A DNA stretch of 47,608 nt from Patescibacteria group bacterium (GCA_018825145.1 JAHJFD010000032.1:1-47608), one strand, 5' to 3'. Counted from the stretch's first letter, positions 32,032 to 40,276 are shown. The notes: a model not told the origin generated them from the sequence alone. Made by a program: numbers and translations.

Positions 32032-32074
32032 GATTGTTTTGTTAATGTTTGCTGATCCTAAGCTATTAGTAATA

Positions 32075-32584
32075 TTATCGCACTTTTTTGTGTGGAAATA
32101 TCCTGGATAAATCCAGATTGCTCAGAACCTGACTGAACTCCCACTCGATTTCTTTCTGATCTTCGATTTTCTCAAGCCGCATTTTGTCTTCTTTAGTGTA
32201 GAGATAATTATACAAGTCCCCCGAGGCTTCCAGGATGTCACTCAGGTTGCTGTCTTCCAGGTCATCCAATGAAGAATGACCAAATTGCGCCATATACCGA
32301 TCTGTGAACATTTCGTTAAAAAGATACGGCACATCAAATATTCTCCGTCTTCTGGACGCGGCCGCCTTAAGCGATGAAATGCCATTATCAATCTGATAGT
32401 GAAAAATGGTGCATTCCTCACAGACAAATTTCGGATTAGCCGTATACGCGTCAATGGCTGAGCCGATTTTGACGTTTTTCCGTCTGCAGGCAGCGCAAGT
32501 AATGCCGGTGAATGCCGGTGTTCGCCTTCGTTCACTATATTTTAATTTGATGTCGGGCAGTATGGGTGTCTTTTTGTGTGGCAT
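32075..32584 (-). CDS. Small zinc-ribbon protein, unrecognised
   Basis: The 169-residue protein has CAACRRKNVKIGSAIDAYTA followed by CEEC, a four-Cys zinc ribbon (two CxxC pairs about 20 residues apart). The rest is helical and charged (RRRRIFDVPYLFNEMF). No family was recognised. It may bind DNA or act as an adaptor. It lies 19 bases after the upstream gene in the DUF488 gene row. Confidence 0.6.
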   Translation of the reverse strand: MPHKKTPILPDIKLKYSERRRTPAFTGITCAACRRKNVKIGSAIDAYTANPKFVCEECTIFHYQIDNGISSLKAAASRRRRIFDVPYLFNEMFTDRYMAQFGHSSLDDLEDSNLSDILEASGDLYNYLYTKEDKMRLEKIEDQKEIEWEFSQVLSNLDLSRIFPHKKVR

Positions 32585-32603
32585 AATATGAAACTAGTTA
32601 ATT

Positions 32604-32981
32604 CTATCCTATGCCCAGTAAATCCATTGCGTATTTGTGCATCTTCAGGATAGTTTTTTCAGTGTATTTCAGGTGTATTTTTGCCTCATTCATCACGTCT
32701 TCATCTGTATACTCTTTAGAAAAGGAACTTACAACATAACCCTGATTCTTACCCATGTATTTTGCGTGATCCAATAGTTGTTGAAGATGTTCGTCGTCGG
32801 TAAACGCCTTTTTAGCCGCCTTTACGATCCTGAAAGTCAATGGATTGATATTGGCTTCGACTTCAACCATGACCCGCGAAACACTGTCATCAAGAATTCG
32901 GGTTTGAATTTTAATATTTGCCTCCGAGTATGGTCCGTCAACACCCCATAGATCGAATAATTGTTGTTTAGATAGTTTCAT
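32604..32981 (-). CDS. Conserved-looking small protein, unrecognised
   Basis: A 125-residue soluble alpha/beta protein (FDLWGVDGPYSEANIKIQTR; MVEVEANINPLTFRIVKAAK). No motif or membrane helix was recognised. It lies between the DUF488 partner and a zinc-ribbon gene, all on the minus strand with small gaps, so it is probably part of the same transcript. Confidence 0.55.
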   Translation of the reverse strand: MKLSKQQLFDLWGVDGPYSEANIKIQTRILDDSVSRVMVEVEANINPLTFRIVKAAKKAFTDDEHLQQLLDHAKYMGKNQGYVVSSFSKEYTDEDVMNEAKIHLKYTEKTILKMHKYAMDLLGIG

Positions 32982-33040
32982 AATTCCTTTTGGCTGCTAA
33001 GTTCAGTTTATGTAGCGTTGAGTGTTTTGACAACTGAAGT

Positions 33041-33859
33041 TTAAAAGAGTTCCAACTGATCATCGGCTTTCGGATAAAATACACCAATGATAATAAAGGG
33101 GTTTTTGCCAACCAAGTGATGTTCACGGGTCGTTCCGAGAAAAAAGTGCGTATCTTTAGTTTTTGCGAAATTTTCAAAATATTTCTTTCTTACACTTTCA
33201 CAAGCCCTATCCTCATCGCCTTCATATCGCCCTAGTTCTTTCCAGTACAGTGCGCCTATCTCCCAATCTTCAATCATTAGTTTGCTTTTGGTGCCATTAA
33301 TATCCTCAAAAACGTATGAGAATTTAAATGGCAGTTTGTTGACCAGCTTAAATGGGTTATCCTTTTCTTTAAACAGATTCAGTTGTTCCGAGTTTTGCTC
33401 AATTTTCTTGAGTTTCTGCATATCCCATTCTCTTTCTACAGGCTCAGTAATAAACTCAATAATTTTTTTTGGTTTAAAAACAGCTAATGAAGTGTATTTG
33501 CTTTTATTCCTCGCATCAGCAATAAGCTGTGGCATGTTCTGATGTACATTCTTAAGTACGAGTTTCCGTCTGTCGCGCCACCTTCCGCTTTTGTCTGTTT
33601 CGATTTTTTCGCAAGGTTTAAGCGTATCTAGGTTGGGGCGATAAGTTTCGGGTCGGAAATCGGATTTATTCCTTTCCAATTCACATTCAATCCACTGGTA
33701 TTTCGCGTACTTTTTATCAAAGTAGAGCTTGCGGAAGGGTATAGGATAAATCCGTATCCAGGTACTGTCTTCTTTCATGCCGGCGGTACAGACCAGTTCG
33801 TCGTATTTGGTGGAAAGAGTGGGGTAGGTTTTTACAAGGATCAATAATCGTGTTTTCAT
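33041..33859 (-). CDS. DUF488-partner protein, unrecognised
   Basis: The 272-residue protein opens LLILVKTYPTLSTKYDELVC and then TWIRIYPIPFRKLYFDKKYAKYQW. The C-terminal part has FFLGTTREHHLVGKNPFIIIG. It overlaps the DUF488 gene by four bases. The TWIRIYPIPFR and FLGT blocks look conserved, as if for nucleic acid binding, but I do not know the function. Confidence 0.65.
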   Translation of the reverse strand: MKTRLLILVKTYPTLSTKYDELVCTAGMKEDSTWIRIYPIPFRKLYFDKKYAKYQWIECELERNKSDFRPETYRPNLDTLKPCEKIETDKSGRWRDRRKLVLKNVHQNMPQLIADARNKSKYTSLAVFKPKKIIEFITEPVEREWDMQKLKKIEQNSEQLNLFKEKDNPFKLVNKLPFKFSYVFEDINGTKSKLMIEDWEIGALYWKELGRYEGDEDRACESVRKKYFENFAKTKDTHFFLGTTREHHLVGKNPFIIIGVFYPKADDQLELF

Positions 33860-34737
33860 AAGTGCTCAATTTGGAATGCCCAATTCGGTTGTTTTTTTAT
33901 TTGTTTCACTATTTTATGACGATGGCAAAAGTTATGGTCGGCCTCAAAACAAGTGATGGCAATTCGCTTATCTTTTAGGAATACCTGATAAAGTATTTCA
34001 AGGCTCACCTTATTTGCAGGTAAGGTCTTTTTTTCATATTCCTTAAATAATTTTTCGTAGTCCGTTTTGTCTGCCAGGTTCTTTCTTTTGGCGGATTCAA
34101 TCCCAAGTTCCGGGAAATGGATGTAGCCAATACCTAGTTTTTTACAAGCATCTTCGAGCTGATTCCTGGAAAACCCATATTTCATGCTAATCGGATTCTT
34201 ACGTACATCACATAAAACACGGATATTATTTTCGACGAGTTGGTTTAAGTAATAATCAAATGTCTTTCCTTCATAGCCAATGGTAAAGAAGGCATATCCA
34301 TTCTGCGTTGGTTTATGCTTATTAACTTCAGCCAGTTCATCCTTACTGAGGCAATCAACAGCGATTTCACTTTTAATGGCGTAATAGGGATATTTTAAGT
34401 AAACATACCTTACCAGACTCTTGCCATTGAGCGATCCGCATTCCCGTTTGACTTTCATAACAGATACTTGATCATCCTGAGTTAGCTGAGAAATATAGTC
34501 TGTTTTATCACTAATCGACCAGTTGTCCATATTTTTAATCATGCCATAGCCAGTCATTGTTCTTTTGTCTGCATAGGATTGAAAGGAAAAACCGCCGAAT
34601 TTATAAGGCACAAAATCAAAGGCCGGGCTTACCTGCTCCCTTGTTAGCAAAAACAGGTATTTTTGGAAATCGGTGCCGTTCAGGCGACCACCAAATTCCT
34701 GTAGTAATGCCAATAAAATTTTTCTTCGGTAATACAT
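33856..34737 (-). CDS. SocA/Panacea-like N-terminus fused to DUF488
   Basis: The 293-residue protein has two parts. Residues 1-145 (LLALLQEFGGRLNGTDFQKY and FVPYKFGGFSFQSYADKRTM) resemble SocA/Panacea-type folds. Residues 150-285 are DUF488: FFTIGYEGKTFDYYLNQL, LCDVRKNPISMKYGFS, and ITCFEADHNFCHRH with its Cys/His end. DUF488 proteins often lie near defence genes but have no proven activity. It is the first gene after an SOS-box-like promoter and is coupled to the next gene. Confidence 0.8.
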   Translation of the reverse strand: MYYRRKILLALLQEFGGRLNGTDFQKYLFLLTREQVSPAFDFVPYKFGGFSFQSYADKRTMTGYGMIKNMDNWSISDKTDYISQLTQDDQVSVMKVKRECGSLNGKSLVRYVYLKYPYYAIKSEIAVDCLSKDELAEVNKHKPTQNGYAFFTIGYEGKTFDYYLNQLVENNIRVLCDVRKNPISMKYGFSRNQLEDACKKLGIGYIHFPELGIESAKRKNLADKTDYEKLFKEYEKKTLPANKVSLEILYQVFLKDKRIAITCFEADHNFCHRHKIVKQIKKQPNWAFQIEHL

Positions 34738-34755
34738 ATTTGTTATTGTGTTTTT

Positions 34756-34784
34756 ATCTTAGTAAACATTTGTTCACCCGTCAA
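34756..34784 (-). promoter_or_regulatory. SOS-box-like promoter of the DUF488 operon
   Basis: Minus strand: TTGACG (34779-34784), 17 bases, TAAGAT (34756-34761). The spacer holds GTAAACATTTGTTCAC (34762-34777), one change from the palindrome. It starts four bases after the stop of the small acidic gene. Confidence 0.6.
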
Positions 34785-34787
34785 GCA

Positions 34788-34937
34788 TTATCCATTGACA
34801 TCACCTAGATCATCCATGTCTAATTCGCCCTCTGTAACCAATTCCTGCAGCTCGTCGCTCAATGCCTTAAAAGCCTCGATATCTTCGGGTTCTAATTCGC
34901 CATCGGCCACTAATTGTAGGATTTCTTCGTCGTCCAT
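34788..34937 (-). CDS. Very acidic 49-residue protein
   Basis: An ATG at 34937 gives a 49-residue protein with 19 Asp/Glu and a single Lys. It holds two similar segments: LVADGELEPEDIEAF and LVTEGELDMDDL. It has no Arg or Cys. It follows the 131-residue gene by 37 bases, ahead of an SOS-box promoter. Such charge could mean a DNA mimic or an antitoxin-like partner, which is speculative. No clear ribosome-binding site is visible. Confidence 0.5.
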   Translation of the reverse strand: MDDEEILQLVADGELEPEDIEAFKALSDELQELVTEGELDMDDLGDVNG

Positions 34938-34974
34938 ATGGCTTAATTTTACTCTTTATAATAAAGTTAGTTAA

Positions 34975-35370
34975 TTATTCCTCGGTAAATAAGCCGGCAT
35001 GAATAGCGGTTAATACAGGCTCTTTCGTTTGGGATTCCCGGAGTTCCTGGCAGATGGACTCCAGTTTGCTGTGGTCTGCTTCGCCGGCGCCTATCATAAA
35101 ACCCGTGGATTTGGTCTTATAAAAGACAGCGACAAAGCCTTTGGCGTCACTCAGTTCCTTATTGCCGTTTATCCAGCTTCGGGCCATTTTTAAGGCTGTG
35201 GCGTAATCGGAGGGCAGCTGCCTTTCGGTATTATGGATCTCCAGATAGAGTATCCCGTCTTCATAACGCTGCAAATCCGAAGAAAGCCCCGCGCACATAC
35301 GGTACCACTTGTCGGCATGCCTGATATGCTCCTGTGAGAGCGCCTTCAATTCTGCTTCATTCATATTCAT
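34975..35370 (-). CDS. Small unrecognised protein downstream of the restriction gene
   Basis: From an ATG at 35370 the protein has 131 residues (an earlier in-frame ATG at 35394 lies in a palindrome). It is soluble, alpha/beta (LEIHNTERQLPSDYATALKM; KGFVAVFYKTKSTGFMIGAG). It may be part of the restriction-modification transcript or an independent gene. No family was recognised. Confidence 0.55.
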   Translation of the reverse strand: MNMNEAELKALSQEHIRHADKWYRMCAGLSSDLQRYEDGILYLEIHNTERQLPSDYATALKMARSWINGNKELSDAKGFVAVFYKTKSTGFMIGAGEADHSKLESICQELRESQTKEPVLTAIHAGLFTEE

Positions 35371-35392
35371 TTTATCTAATCTTGAAAAGGGC

Positions 35393-35408
35393 ATTCGCTG
35401 CGGCGAAT
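35393..35408. promoter_or_regulatory. 16-base palindrome upstream of the 131-residue gene
   Basis: ATTCGC-TGCG-GCGAAT forms perfect 6-base arms at 35393-35408. It covers the earlier ATG of the downstream gene and sits after the restriction gene. A regulatory site is possible. Confidence 0.35.
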
Positions 35409-35465
35409 TGCCGGCAGGTCATAGAGTCAAGGCTCTCACTGCACTCTTGATAAAAGAAAACGTGA

Positions 35466-36125
35466 TTATTTTATATTAGATGGGGGAGTTTGCAAATTGA
35501 GATTCTTGATTTTTTCCTCCGTTATCTTTTTGTTTGCCTCTATAACTTCTACTTGAGGTGGTTCGGTTATTGTGTAGCCTACCAGCTCAACGATCATTTG
35601 ATCAAATTCGGTTTCCGTTGCGATAATTACTTTATCCAATCCCAGCGTATCGCCTTTTTCAATTTTGGCTTTGAGATTTGCCGCTTCTTTCTTATCCAGC
35701 GTAATCAAATACGAAATACTTTTACGATGAACATTTTTGAGGGCCATTGCTTCCAAATCCGCTTGTTTATATCTTTCCCTAAGGCTTGTTTTTGCGCTTA
35801 AACAAATAGGTCCCTTTTCCAATGTGTAGAGCATCAGATCAAAACTAACATTCGGAACAAATGCGACATTGGCCTGTAGAAATAGGGGCAATAATCCTTC
35901 TTTGATGAAGAGAGTGGCGAGAAGATATTCAAATATCTCGCCATTGGAATTACCTGCCAGATTCTTTTTCTTGTCATACTCAACATAAGTGTCCCAACAT
36001 TTGGAAATGTATTCTGAGGGCACTTTGTATGGCAGCTCCAAGAAGTTTGGAAAAAGCTCCTCAAATATTTTCGCAGCTTGAGTATCTTTGCCTGATACGA
36101 TACCAATGTCGTGTAAAAGCCCCAT
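35466..36125 (-). CDS. Putative type II restriction endonuclease
   Basis: The 219-residue protein lies seven bases after the cytosine methyltransferase on the same strand. It has a PD-(D/E)XK-like arrangement: Glu64 in NGEIFEYLLA, Asp96 in VSFDLMLY and Ser110-Ala-Lys112 in LSAKTSLRERYKQADLEA, with the acidic residue of the E-x-K pair replaced by Ser as in several type II enzymes. The LRERYKQADLEA segment after the lysine resembles known restriction enzymes. The recognition site is unknown. Confidence 0.7.
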   Translation of the reverse strand: MGLLHDIGIVSGKDTQAAKIFEELFPNFLELPYKVPSEYISKCWDTYVEYDKKKNLAGNSNGEIFEYLLATLFIKEGLLPLFLQANVAFVPNVSFDLMLYTLEKGPICLSAKTSLRERYKQADLEAMALKNVHRKSISYLITLDKKEAANLKAKIEKGDTLGLDKVIIATETEFDQMIVELVGYTITEPPQVEVIEANKKITEEKIKNLNLQTPPSNIK

Positions 36126-36132
36126 AAAATTA

Positions 36133-37083
36133 TTAATGAAGTGGTGTAGGTGTTAGCTTTCTGGCATGTACTGCCATTTTGCTGATGTTTGAAGTGTGCG
36201 CGTTGAATTGAACGGTAGGGTTAAAGGATGTATCAAGAATTTTGATTATTTCGGCGCCGACAGCCTGAATTGCATTGACTGCGACACTATTACCCAGCTG
36301 TTTCATTGCTTCCACATTACTTACCGGAAAAACAAAATTGTCGGGAAAACCCTGCATTTTCTTGCCTTCATCAGGCGAAAGACGCTTTACTTTGCCGTCA
36401 ACAAGATAGGCATCCCAGTTCCGTCTATCGTTGATGCGGGAACCGCGACCGCCACAGCGTAGGGTGAAGCCGATCGTTCTGCTGCAATCACCACCCCAGA
36501 CATCGGACATCGTCATTTTCGTCTTAATCGGTGTCGGAAATTCGAAATCGATCTTCTTGTCTTTGAAACCAACCATAAACAGTCGGGGCCGTAATTGGGG
36601 TAAGCCGAAATCGGAAGCTCTCACAATCTGCCAGTGGAATGAATAACCAAGATCTTCCTCAATGACTTTTTTAATTGTGGCGAATGTTTCACCATTGTTG
36701 TGATTAAGGAGGCCCCTGACATTTTCGAGAAAGAATGCTTCAGGTTTCTTAATCCTAAGTATTTCAGCAATGTTGAAGAATAGTGTACCCCTGGTATCTG
36801 CGAATCCCTTTTTAAAACCCGCCTGACTGAATGGCTGACAAGGAAAACCGGCTGTCAAAATTTGAAAATCGGATATCTCAGTATCTATGTCCTTAATCGA
36901 ATTGATGTCACCATAGAACTTCTTTTTCCTGAACAGTTCGGGTGACATTTTTTTGAAGTTGCGCTCATAGGTCTTTCTGGCATGTTTGTCCCATTCACAA
37001 GCAAAAACGCATTCGGCACCCAGTCTGTGGAATGCCAGATGGAAGCCGCCGATGCCTGCGAATAGATCAATGAATTTGTACAT
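36133..37083 (-). CDS. DNA (cytosine-5-)-methyltransferase
   Basis: The 316-residue protein has the C5 motifs in order: FIDLFAGIGGFHLAF (SAM site), GFPCQPFSQAG with the catalytic Cys, ENVRGLL, LPQLRPRLFMVGF, a short target-recognition region around GFTLRCGGRGSRINDRRNWD, and QLGNSVAVNAI. With the next gene it forms a type II restriction-modification system; vsr upstream fits C5 methylation of DNA. Its promoter has an SOS-box-like palindrome. Confidence 0.95.
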   Translation of the reverse strand: MYKFIDLFAGIGGFHLAFHRLGAECVFACEWDKHARKTYERNFKKMSPELFRKKKFYGDINSIKDIDTEISDFQILTAGFPCQPFSQAGFKKGFADTRGTLFFNIAEILRIKKPEAFFLENVRGLLNHNNGETFATIKKVIEEDLGYSFHWQIVRASDFGLPQLRPRLFMVGFKDKKIDFEFPTPIKTKMTMSDVWGGDCSRTIGFTLRCGGRGSRINDRRNWDAYLVDGKVKRLSPDEGKKMQGFPDNFVFPVSNVEAMKQLGNSVAVNAIQAVGAEIIKILDTSFNPTVQFNAHTSNISKMAVHARKLTPTPLH

Positions 37084-37110
37084 GATTTATTTTTTTATCG
37101 AACTGGAATC

Positions 37111-37139
37111 AGTTTAGTGAACATTTGTTCACTGGTCAA
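37111..37139 (-). promoter_or_regulatory. SOS-box-like promoter of the methyltransferase
   Basis: Minus strand: TTGACC (37134-37139), 17 bases, TAAACT (37111-37116). The spacer holds GTGAACATTTGTTCAC (37117-37132). The vsr stop codon is inside the box, so vsr and methyltransferase are separated by this regulated promoter. Confidence 0.65.
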
Positions 37140-37533
37140 GAAGTTTTTTTAGTCGTTTGAAACACGAACCTATATTACATTTTATTTCGTGTTCCCAAAA
37201 GCGCAATGGTTCAATCCCCAAATCCTTCAACTTGATATCATTGTCCAGATCCCGTTCAACGTTGCTTCTGATTTTGGAATTCCAGAACTTCTTGTTGGTT
37301 TTGGGTGCCTTGTAGCATTCGGGGCATTGGTGCCAAAAGCAGCCGTCAATGAATACGGCCACCTTTTGAGGTCCGAAGTATATATCCGGTTTGCCTGGCA
37401 GGCTGGCATGGAGCCGGTAGCCCCGCAAGCCCTTTGACCAAATATACTGGCGGAAGTTTATCTCGAGCTGGGTATTTTTGCCCTTAACCTGGGACATGCA
37501 GTGACTCCGTTGCTGCTTGGTCATTCGGTCCAT
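37129..37533 (-). CDS. vsr: Very short patch repair (Vsr) endonuclease
   Basis: The 134-residue protein matches Vsr: MTKQQRSHCMSQVKGKNTQ at the start, LPGKPDIYFGPQKVAVFIDG with the catalytic Asp, CFWHQCPEC with the zinc-binding Cys/His, and NKKFWNSKIRSNVERD. Vsr nicks T:G mismatches left by deamination of 5-methylcytosine. It accompanies the adjacent C5 methyltransferase. It stands downstream of a CIRCE-like promoter. Confidence 0.95.
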   Translation of the reverse strand: MDRMTKQQRSHCMSQVKGKNTQLEINFRQYIWSKGLRGYRLHASLPGKPDIYFGPQKVAVFIDGCFWHQCPECYKAPKTNKKFWNSKIRSNVERDLDNDIKLKDLGIEPLRFWEHEIKCNIGSCFKRLKKLLDQ

Positions 37534-37832
37534 GGTGCTTTCTGGGTGAAGTTTGTGAGCGTTGTCACTATTCTAGCATGCCGCAAATACATAATTTATA
37601 TTTAACGGGCACAAAATATATTATGCTTATATTAATTAAGTAGAAAATTTCCTTGACATTTATTTAATTTTGAGGATGCTGTCATTGTAAAGAGTTTTAG
37701 CACTGTGTATTTTAGAGTGCTAAGTGGACAGCGTCAACTATTTATTGTTTCTTAGCAATAAGTTTTTATATATTTGGAGTTGGTTTAGCCAGAATTTGGG
37801 CGATAGCTGTGCATTTTGAAATGTGTCGCAGT
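37534..37832. other. Intergenic region with a CIRCE-like promoter
   Basis: About 300 bases between vsr and the DUF2779 gene, without a gene. It holds the CIRCE-like promoter (37697-37737) and an extended -10, TGCTAGAAT near 37571-37579, that could be a second vsr promoter. A 17-codon frame starts near 37685 on the minus strand without a ribosome-binding site, so I do not call it. Confidence 0.5.
37697..37737 (-). promoter_or_regulatory. CIRCE-like operator and promoter upstream of vsr
   Basis: TTAGCACTG (37697-37705), nine bases, GAGTGCTAA (37715-37723): 8 of 9 positions pair, matching the HrcA operator TTAGCACTC-N9-GAGTGCTAA. On the minus strand TTGACG (37732-37737), 17 bases and TAAAAT (37709-37714) put the -10 in the centre of the operator, as in the groES promoter here. 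The first gene downstream is vsr, after a leader of about 165 bases. Confidence 0.7.
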
Positions 37833-39242
37833 CTAATGCCCAAGCGTCTTCTCCATCTCCCCCAAAATCCTCACCATCCCAAACGTGTCCATTTTACAGT
37901 AGGCCAGCATCTTCTTTTCCATTGTTCCCCGTTCGGCGGGGGGTAGTTTGCCGCTAATCAGTTCCGGCCAGTACTCAAACGCGGTGGCGGTTTCGGTGAC
38001 CAGGCCTTCGTAGCTCAGTTCAGGGCACATCACCGGTAGGACGGCTTTGATGGACCACTTGCCCAAAAAGTCCGGATGCACGTAGGCACCCTTTTTAACC
38101 GGCTCGGCCAGATCCACCATCCGTTTGTTCACAGCATTGAAGAATTTGGCGTAAGCGGGCAGACGCTCGGCCATTTCGGAATTCCGGTCCTTTTCAAAAC
38201 CCATATTCCAGGCAATCACGCTCCCTTTGGGGCCTAGCTGTTTACTCAGTTTTGCGGCCAATGCCGGTACCGGGTCCACGGCCTTCAGTTCCAGGTGCTC
38301 ATAGTGGAGCGGTTTTTGACCGGGTTTTTTGATGACGTGGAGCGAGTACTGGAACGGCATCTGCTGGTACGGGCGGTAGCCGTCACACATGGGAATCGCC
38401 GAGCTGTAAGTCTCGTAGTCAAGGAAGTAAAGCGGGTAGACTAGCTTTTCAATCCACTTCGCAATAGCCTTCCGGTCAATCTGCGGTTTGTCCGTAAGGA
38501 CAGACTCGTAGAACTTCCTCTTGGAAGGGGTAATCATGCCGGCAGGCACGTCTTTCATATTGAGGATTCCCTTATCAAGCAGAATGTTCAGTTTCTTTTC
38601 ATTCAGGCCCGCGTCGTAGATGGACGGGGTGGGGACATTTTTCCAGCAGTAGGGGATGAGCGGGCAGGCGAAGGGCTTAGAGCATTGTTTCAGGATCCGC
38701 ACATCGGGTTCGGTTTTGAGTCTGAGGACTTTCAGGGCTTCCTCTATGCGCGCAGGCAGTTCCTCCATACGTTCTTCCACTTCTTCCGTCACGTCTTCGA
38801 TTTTCAGCAGTTTTTTGGGCTCGATGGGGCCATGACGCACGTACTTATTGTTCACCAGAATCAGACAGACCTTTTTCACGGTCAGACCGCTTTCCGTCAG
38901 GCACTGCTTCTGGAACACCACGTCGCTCAGGTGGTAATCTTTTACCTCGGTGGAACTTTTGACCTCGTAAAGTTCGACTTCTTTTGGGCTGGTGTACTTC
39001 AGAATGTCGCATCGGCATATAATGCCTTGCTTTGGGCTTTTGAAGGTAGGCTGAAAGACCGCCCCATCGCCTTTGGGGAACAGCTCGCAGGCGTATTTCT
39101 CCACCTCATAGCCCTCCTCAAATACTTTCTCCAAGCTTAGGTCGATGTCTTCCGGCAATAAATCCCTGCGATGCTTATACAGCCACAAGTATTTTCGGCA
39201 CTGGAGCAATTTGATGAAGTCGGATTTTGTGAGTATCAGCAT
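37833..39242 (-). CDS. DUF2779 nuclease: Cas4-like PD-(D/E)XK plus DEDD exonuclease-like domain
   Basis: The 469-residue protein has two nuclease-like domains. The N-terminal one has FIKLLQCRKYLWLY (Cys15), Asp79 in CRCDILKY, Glu93-Val-Lys95 in ELYEVKSSTE, and three more Cys (187, 193, 199), giving a Cas4-like iron-sulfur candidate. The C-terminal one is RNase H-like: Asp275 and Glu277 in FLDYETYS, the IAWNMGFEK block near 343-351, and Asp452 in YCKMDTFGM. Its ATG overlaps the STAS gene stop by one base, so it is the third gene of the MerR/ATPase operon. Function unknown; DNA or RNA processing is likely. Confidence 0.85.
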   Translation of the reverse strand: MLILTKSDFIKLLQCRKYLWLYKHRRDLLPEDIDLSLEKVFEEGYEVEKYACELFPKGDGAVFQPTFKSPKQGIICRCDILKYTSPKEVELYEVKSSTEVKDYHLSDVVFQKQCLTESGLTVKKVCLILVNNKYVRHGPIEPKKLLKIEDVTEEVEERMEELPARIEEALKVLRLKTEPDVRILKQCSKPFACPLIPYCWKNVPTPSIYDAGLNEKKLNILLDKGILNMKDVPAGMITPSKRKFYESVLTDKPQIDRKAIAKWIEKLVYPLYFLDYETYSSAIPMCDGYRPYQQMPFQYSLHVIKKPGQKPLHYEHLELKAVDPVPALAAKLSKQLGPKGSVIAWNMGFEKDRNSEMAERLPAYAKFFNAVNKRMVDLAEPVKKGAYVHPDFLGKWSIKAVLPVMCPELSYEGLVTETATAFEYWPELISGKLPPAERGTMEKKMLAYCKMDTFGMVRILGEMEKTLGH

Positions 39243-39535
39243 CAGCTTTTTCTGTTAAACTTCAGCTTATTTATTTCTTCCAGAAAGGTAATTGTCGCGT
39301 CAACAGATAGATTTTTTGTGTTAAATAGAATCACCTTATTGTCATACTCATTTGCCAGTGGCGTCAGAAATTCGTCTGCCCATGACGGTGAGAGCGATGA
39401 AACGCCTTCAAAATCAATTTCGATTGGCTCATTCGGTTTCATTTTTGTCAGCATGGTCTGAAAACCGCCATACGCGTCTTTGCCCGCTTGCCTTGAAGAA
39501 AGTGATGAGCCGAATTGTTTTAATTGAATATGCAT
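39242..39535 (-). CDS. STAS-like domain protein (DUF4325)
   Basis: The 97-residue protein matches DUF4325: RQAGKDAYGGFQTML, then PIEIDFEGVSSLSPSWADEF and FLTPLANEY. These proteins resemble SpoIIAA-type STAS domains and commonly pair with a GHKL ATPase. Here it lies 12 bases after the MerR/ATPase gene and is translationally coupled to the DUF2779 gene. Phosphorylation or binding by the ATPase is inferred from the anti-sigma pairs. Confidence 0.8.
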   Translation of the reverse strand: MHIQLKQFGSSLSSRQAGKDAYGGFQTMLTKMKPNEPIEIDFEGVSSLSPSWADEFLTPLANEYDNKVILFNTKNLSVDATITFLEEINKLKFNRKS

Positions 39536-39547
39536 TTTTGCGGTGTG

Positions 39548-40276
39548 TTAGAATTCTATGAGTGCTATACAGCCCCGAATGACAGAAGCGGTTGTTTTGA
39601 TGTTTTCCATTATTAAGGTTTCACCGGACTTCAGAATTAGTTGAGCGTTACCCGTCTGAAAAGTTAAGCTGAAATAACCATTTTCCACATTACGCTTAAC
39701 ATATTTTAGTCCGTTACCCCGTTTCTCCGGAGCTCTGCCAGTTATTACCTCGGTAAAAGCAATATTCAGCGCCTCGCTATGATCTTTTAGTCCGGGAATG
39801 ATTTGTTGCAGAGTTTTAAGTATGCCCAATCCCCGGTCGGCCAGCACAATTTTTCGTTCAGAAATGCTGTAATTAAAATAAATACCCGGAATATCCGGCC
39901 ATTTGCCTAAATTGTGATCAAAAGAATTGTTACCCATTTCTCCTGCAGAAGTTGAGATTAATGAATAGACTTCACCTACGCTTCTTTCAAGCAATTTCTC
40001 CATGACCGAGTTCCGGGCTTCGAATACAGGGCGGGTGGGACAATAAAATCCTTCATATGGTTCTTTGCCTTTTTCCATTGCCCAGAGTTTGGCATTCCAA
40101 AACAGGTCTTTTTCGAGGATTGGCTTAAGGGCATCCAAAGTATACCGCCGCTGGCCACCCTGGGTTCTTGTTGCCTGCAGTTTTCCGGCACGATCCCAGC
40201 GTCTTAGAGTTTCGATGGAAACACCCAGTATGCCGGCAGCTTCTCCGATGCTTAATTCCTGATAATTTTCAGACAT
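39548..40276 (-). CDS. MerR-type HTH fused to a GHKL (histidine-kinase-like) ATPase
   Basis: The 242-residue protein starts with a MerR/BldC-like HTH (residues 8-48; ILGVSIETLRRWDRAGKLQ and GGQRRYTLDAL). Residues 95-235 hold GHKL ATPase boxes: N box Glu113/Asn116/Asn117/His121 in AGEMGNNSFDHN, G1 box Asp147-x-Gly-x-Gly in LADRGLGIL, and G2 box RGNGL (186-190). No phosphoacceptor His domain is present. It is the first gene of an operon with a STAS-like protein and the DUF2779 nuclease. It probably binds the 21-base array upstream and changes state with ATP or its STAS partner. Confidence 0.85.
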   Translation of the reverse strand: MSENYQELSIGEAAGILGVSIETLRRWDRAGKLQATRTQGGQRRYTLDALKPILEKDLFWNAKLWAMEKGKEPYEGFYCPTRPVFEARNSVMEKLLERSVGEVYSLISTSAGEMGNNSFDHNLGKWPDIPGIYFNYSISERKIVLADRGLGILKTLQQIIPGLKDHSEALNIAFTEVITGRAPEKRGNGLKYVKRNVENGYFSLTFQTGNAQLILKSGETLIMENIKTTASVIRGCIALIEF

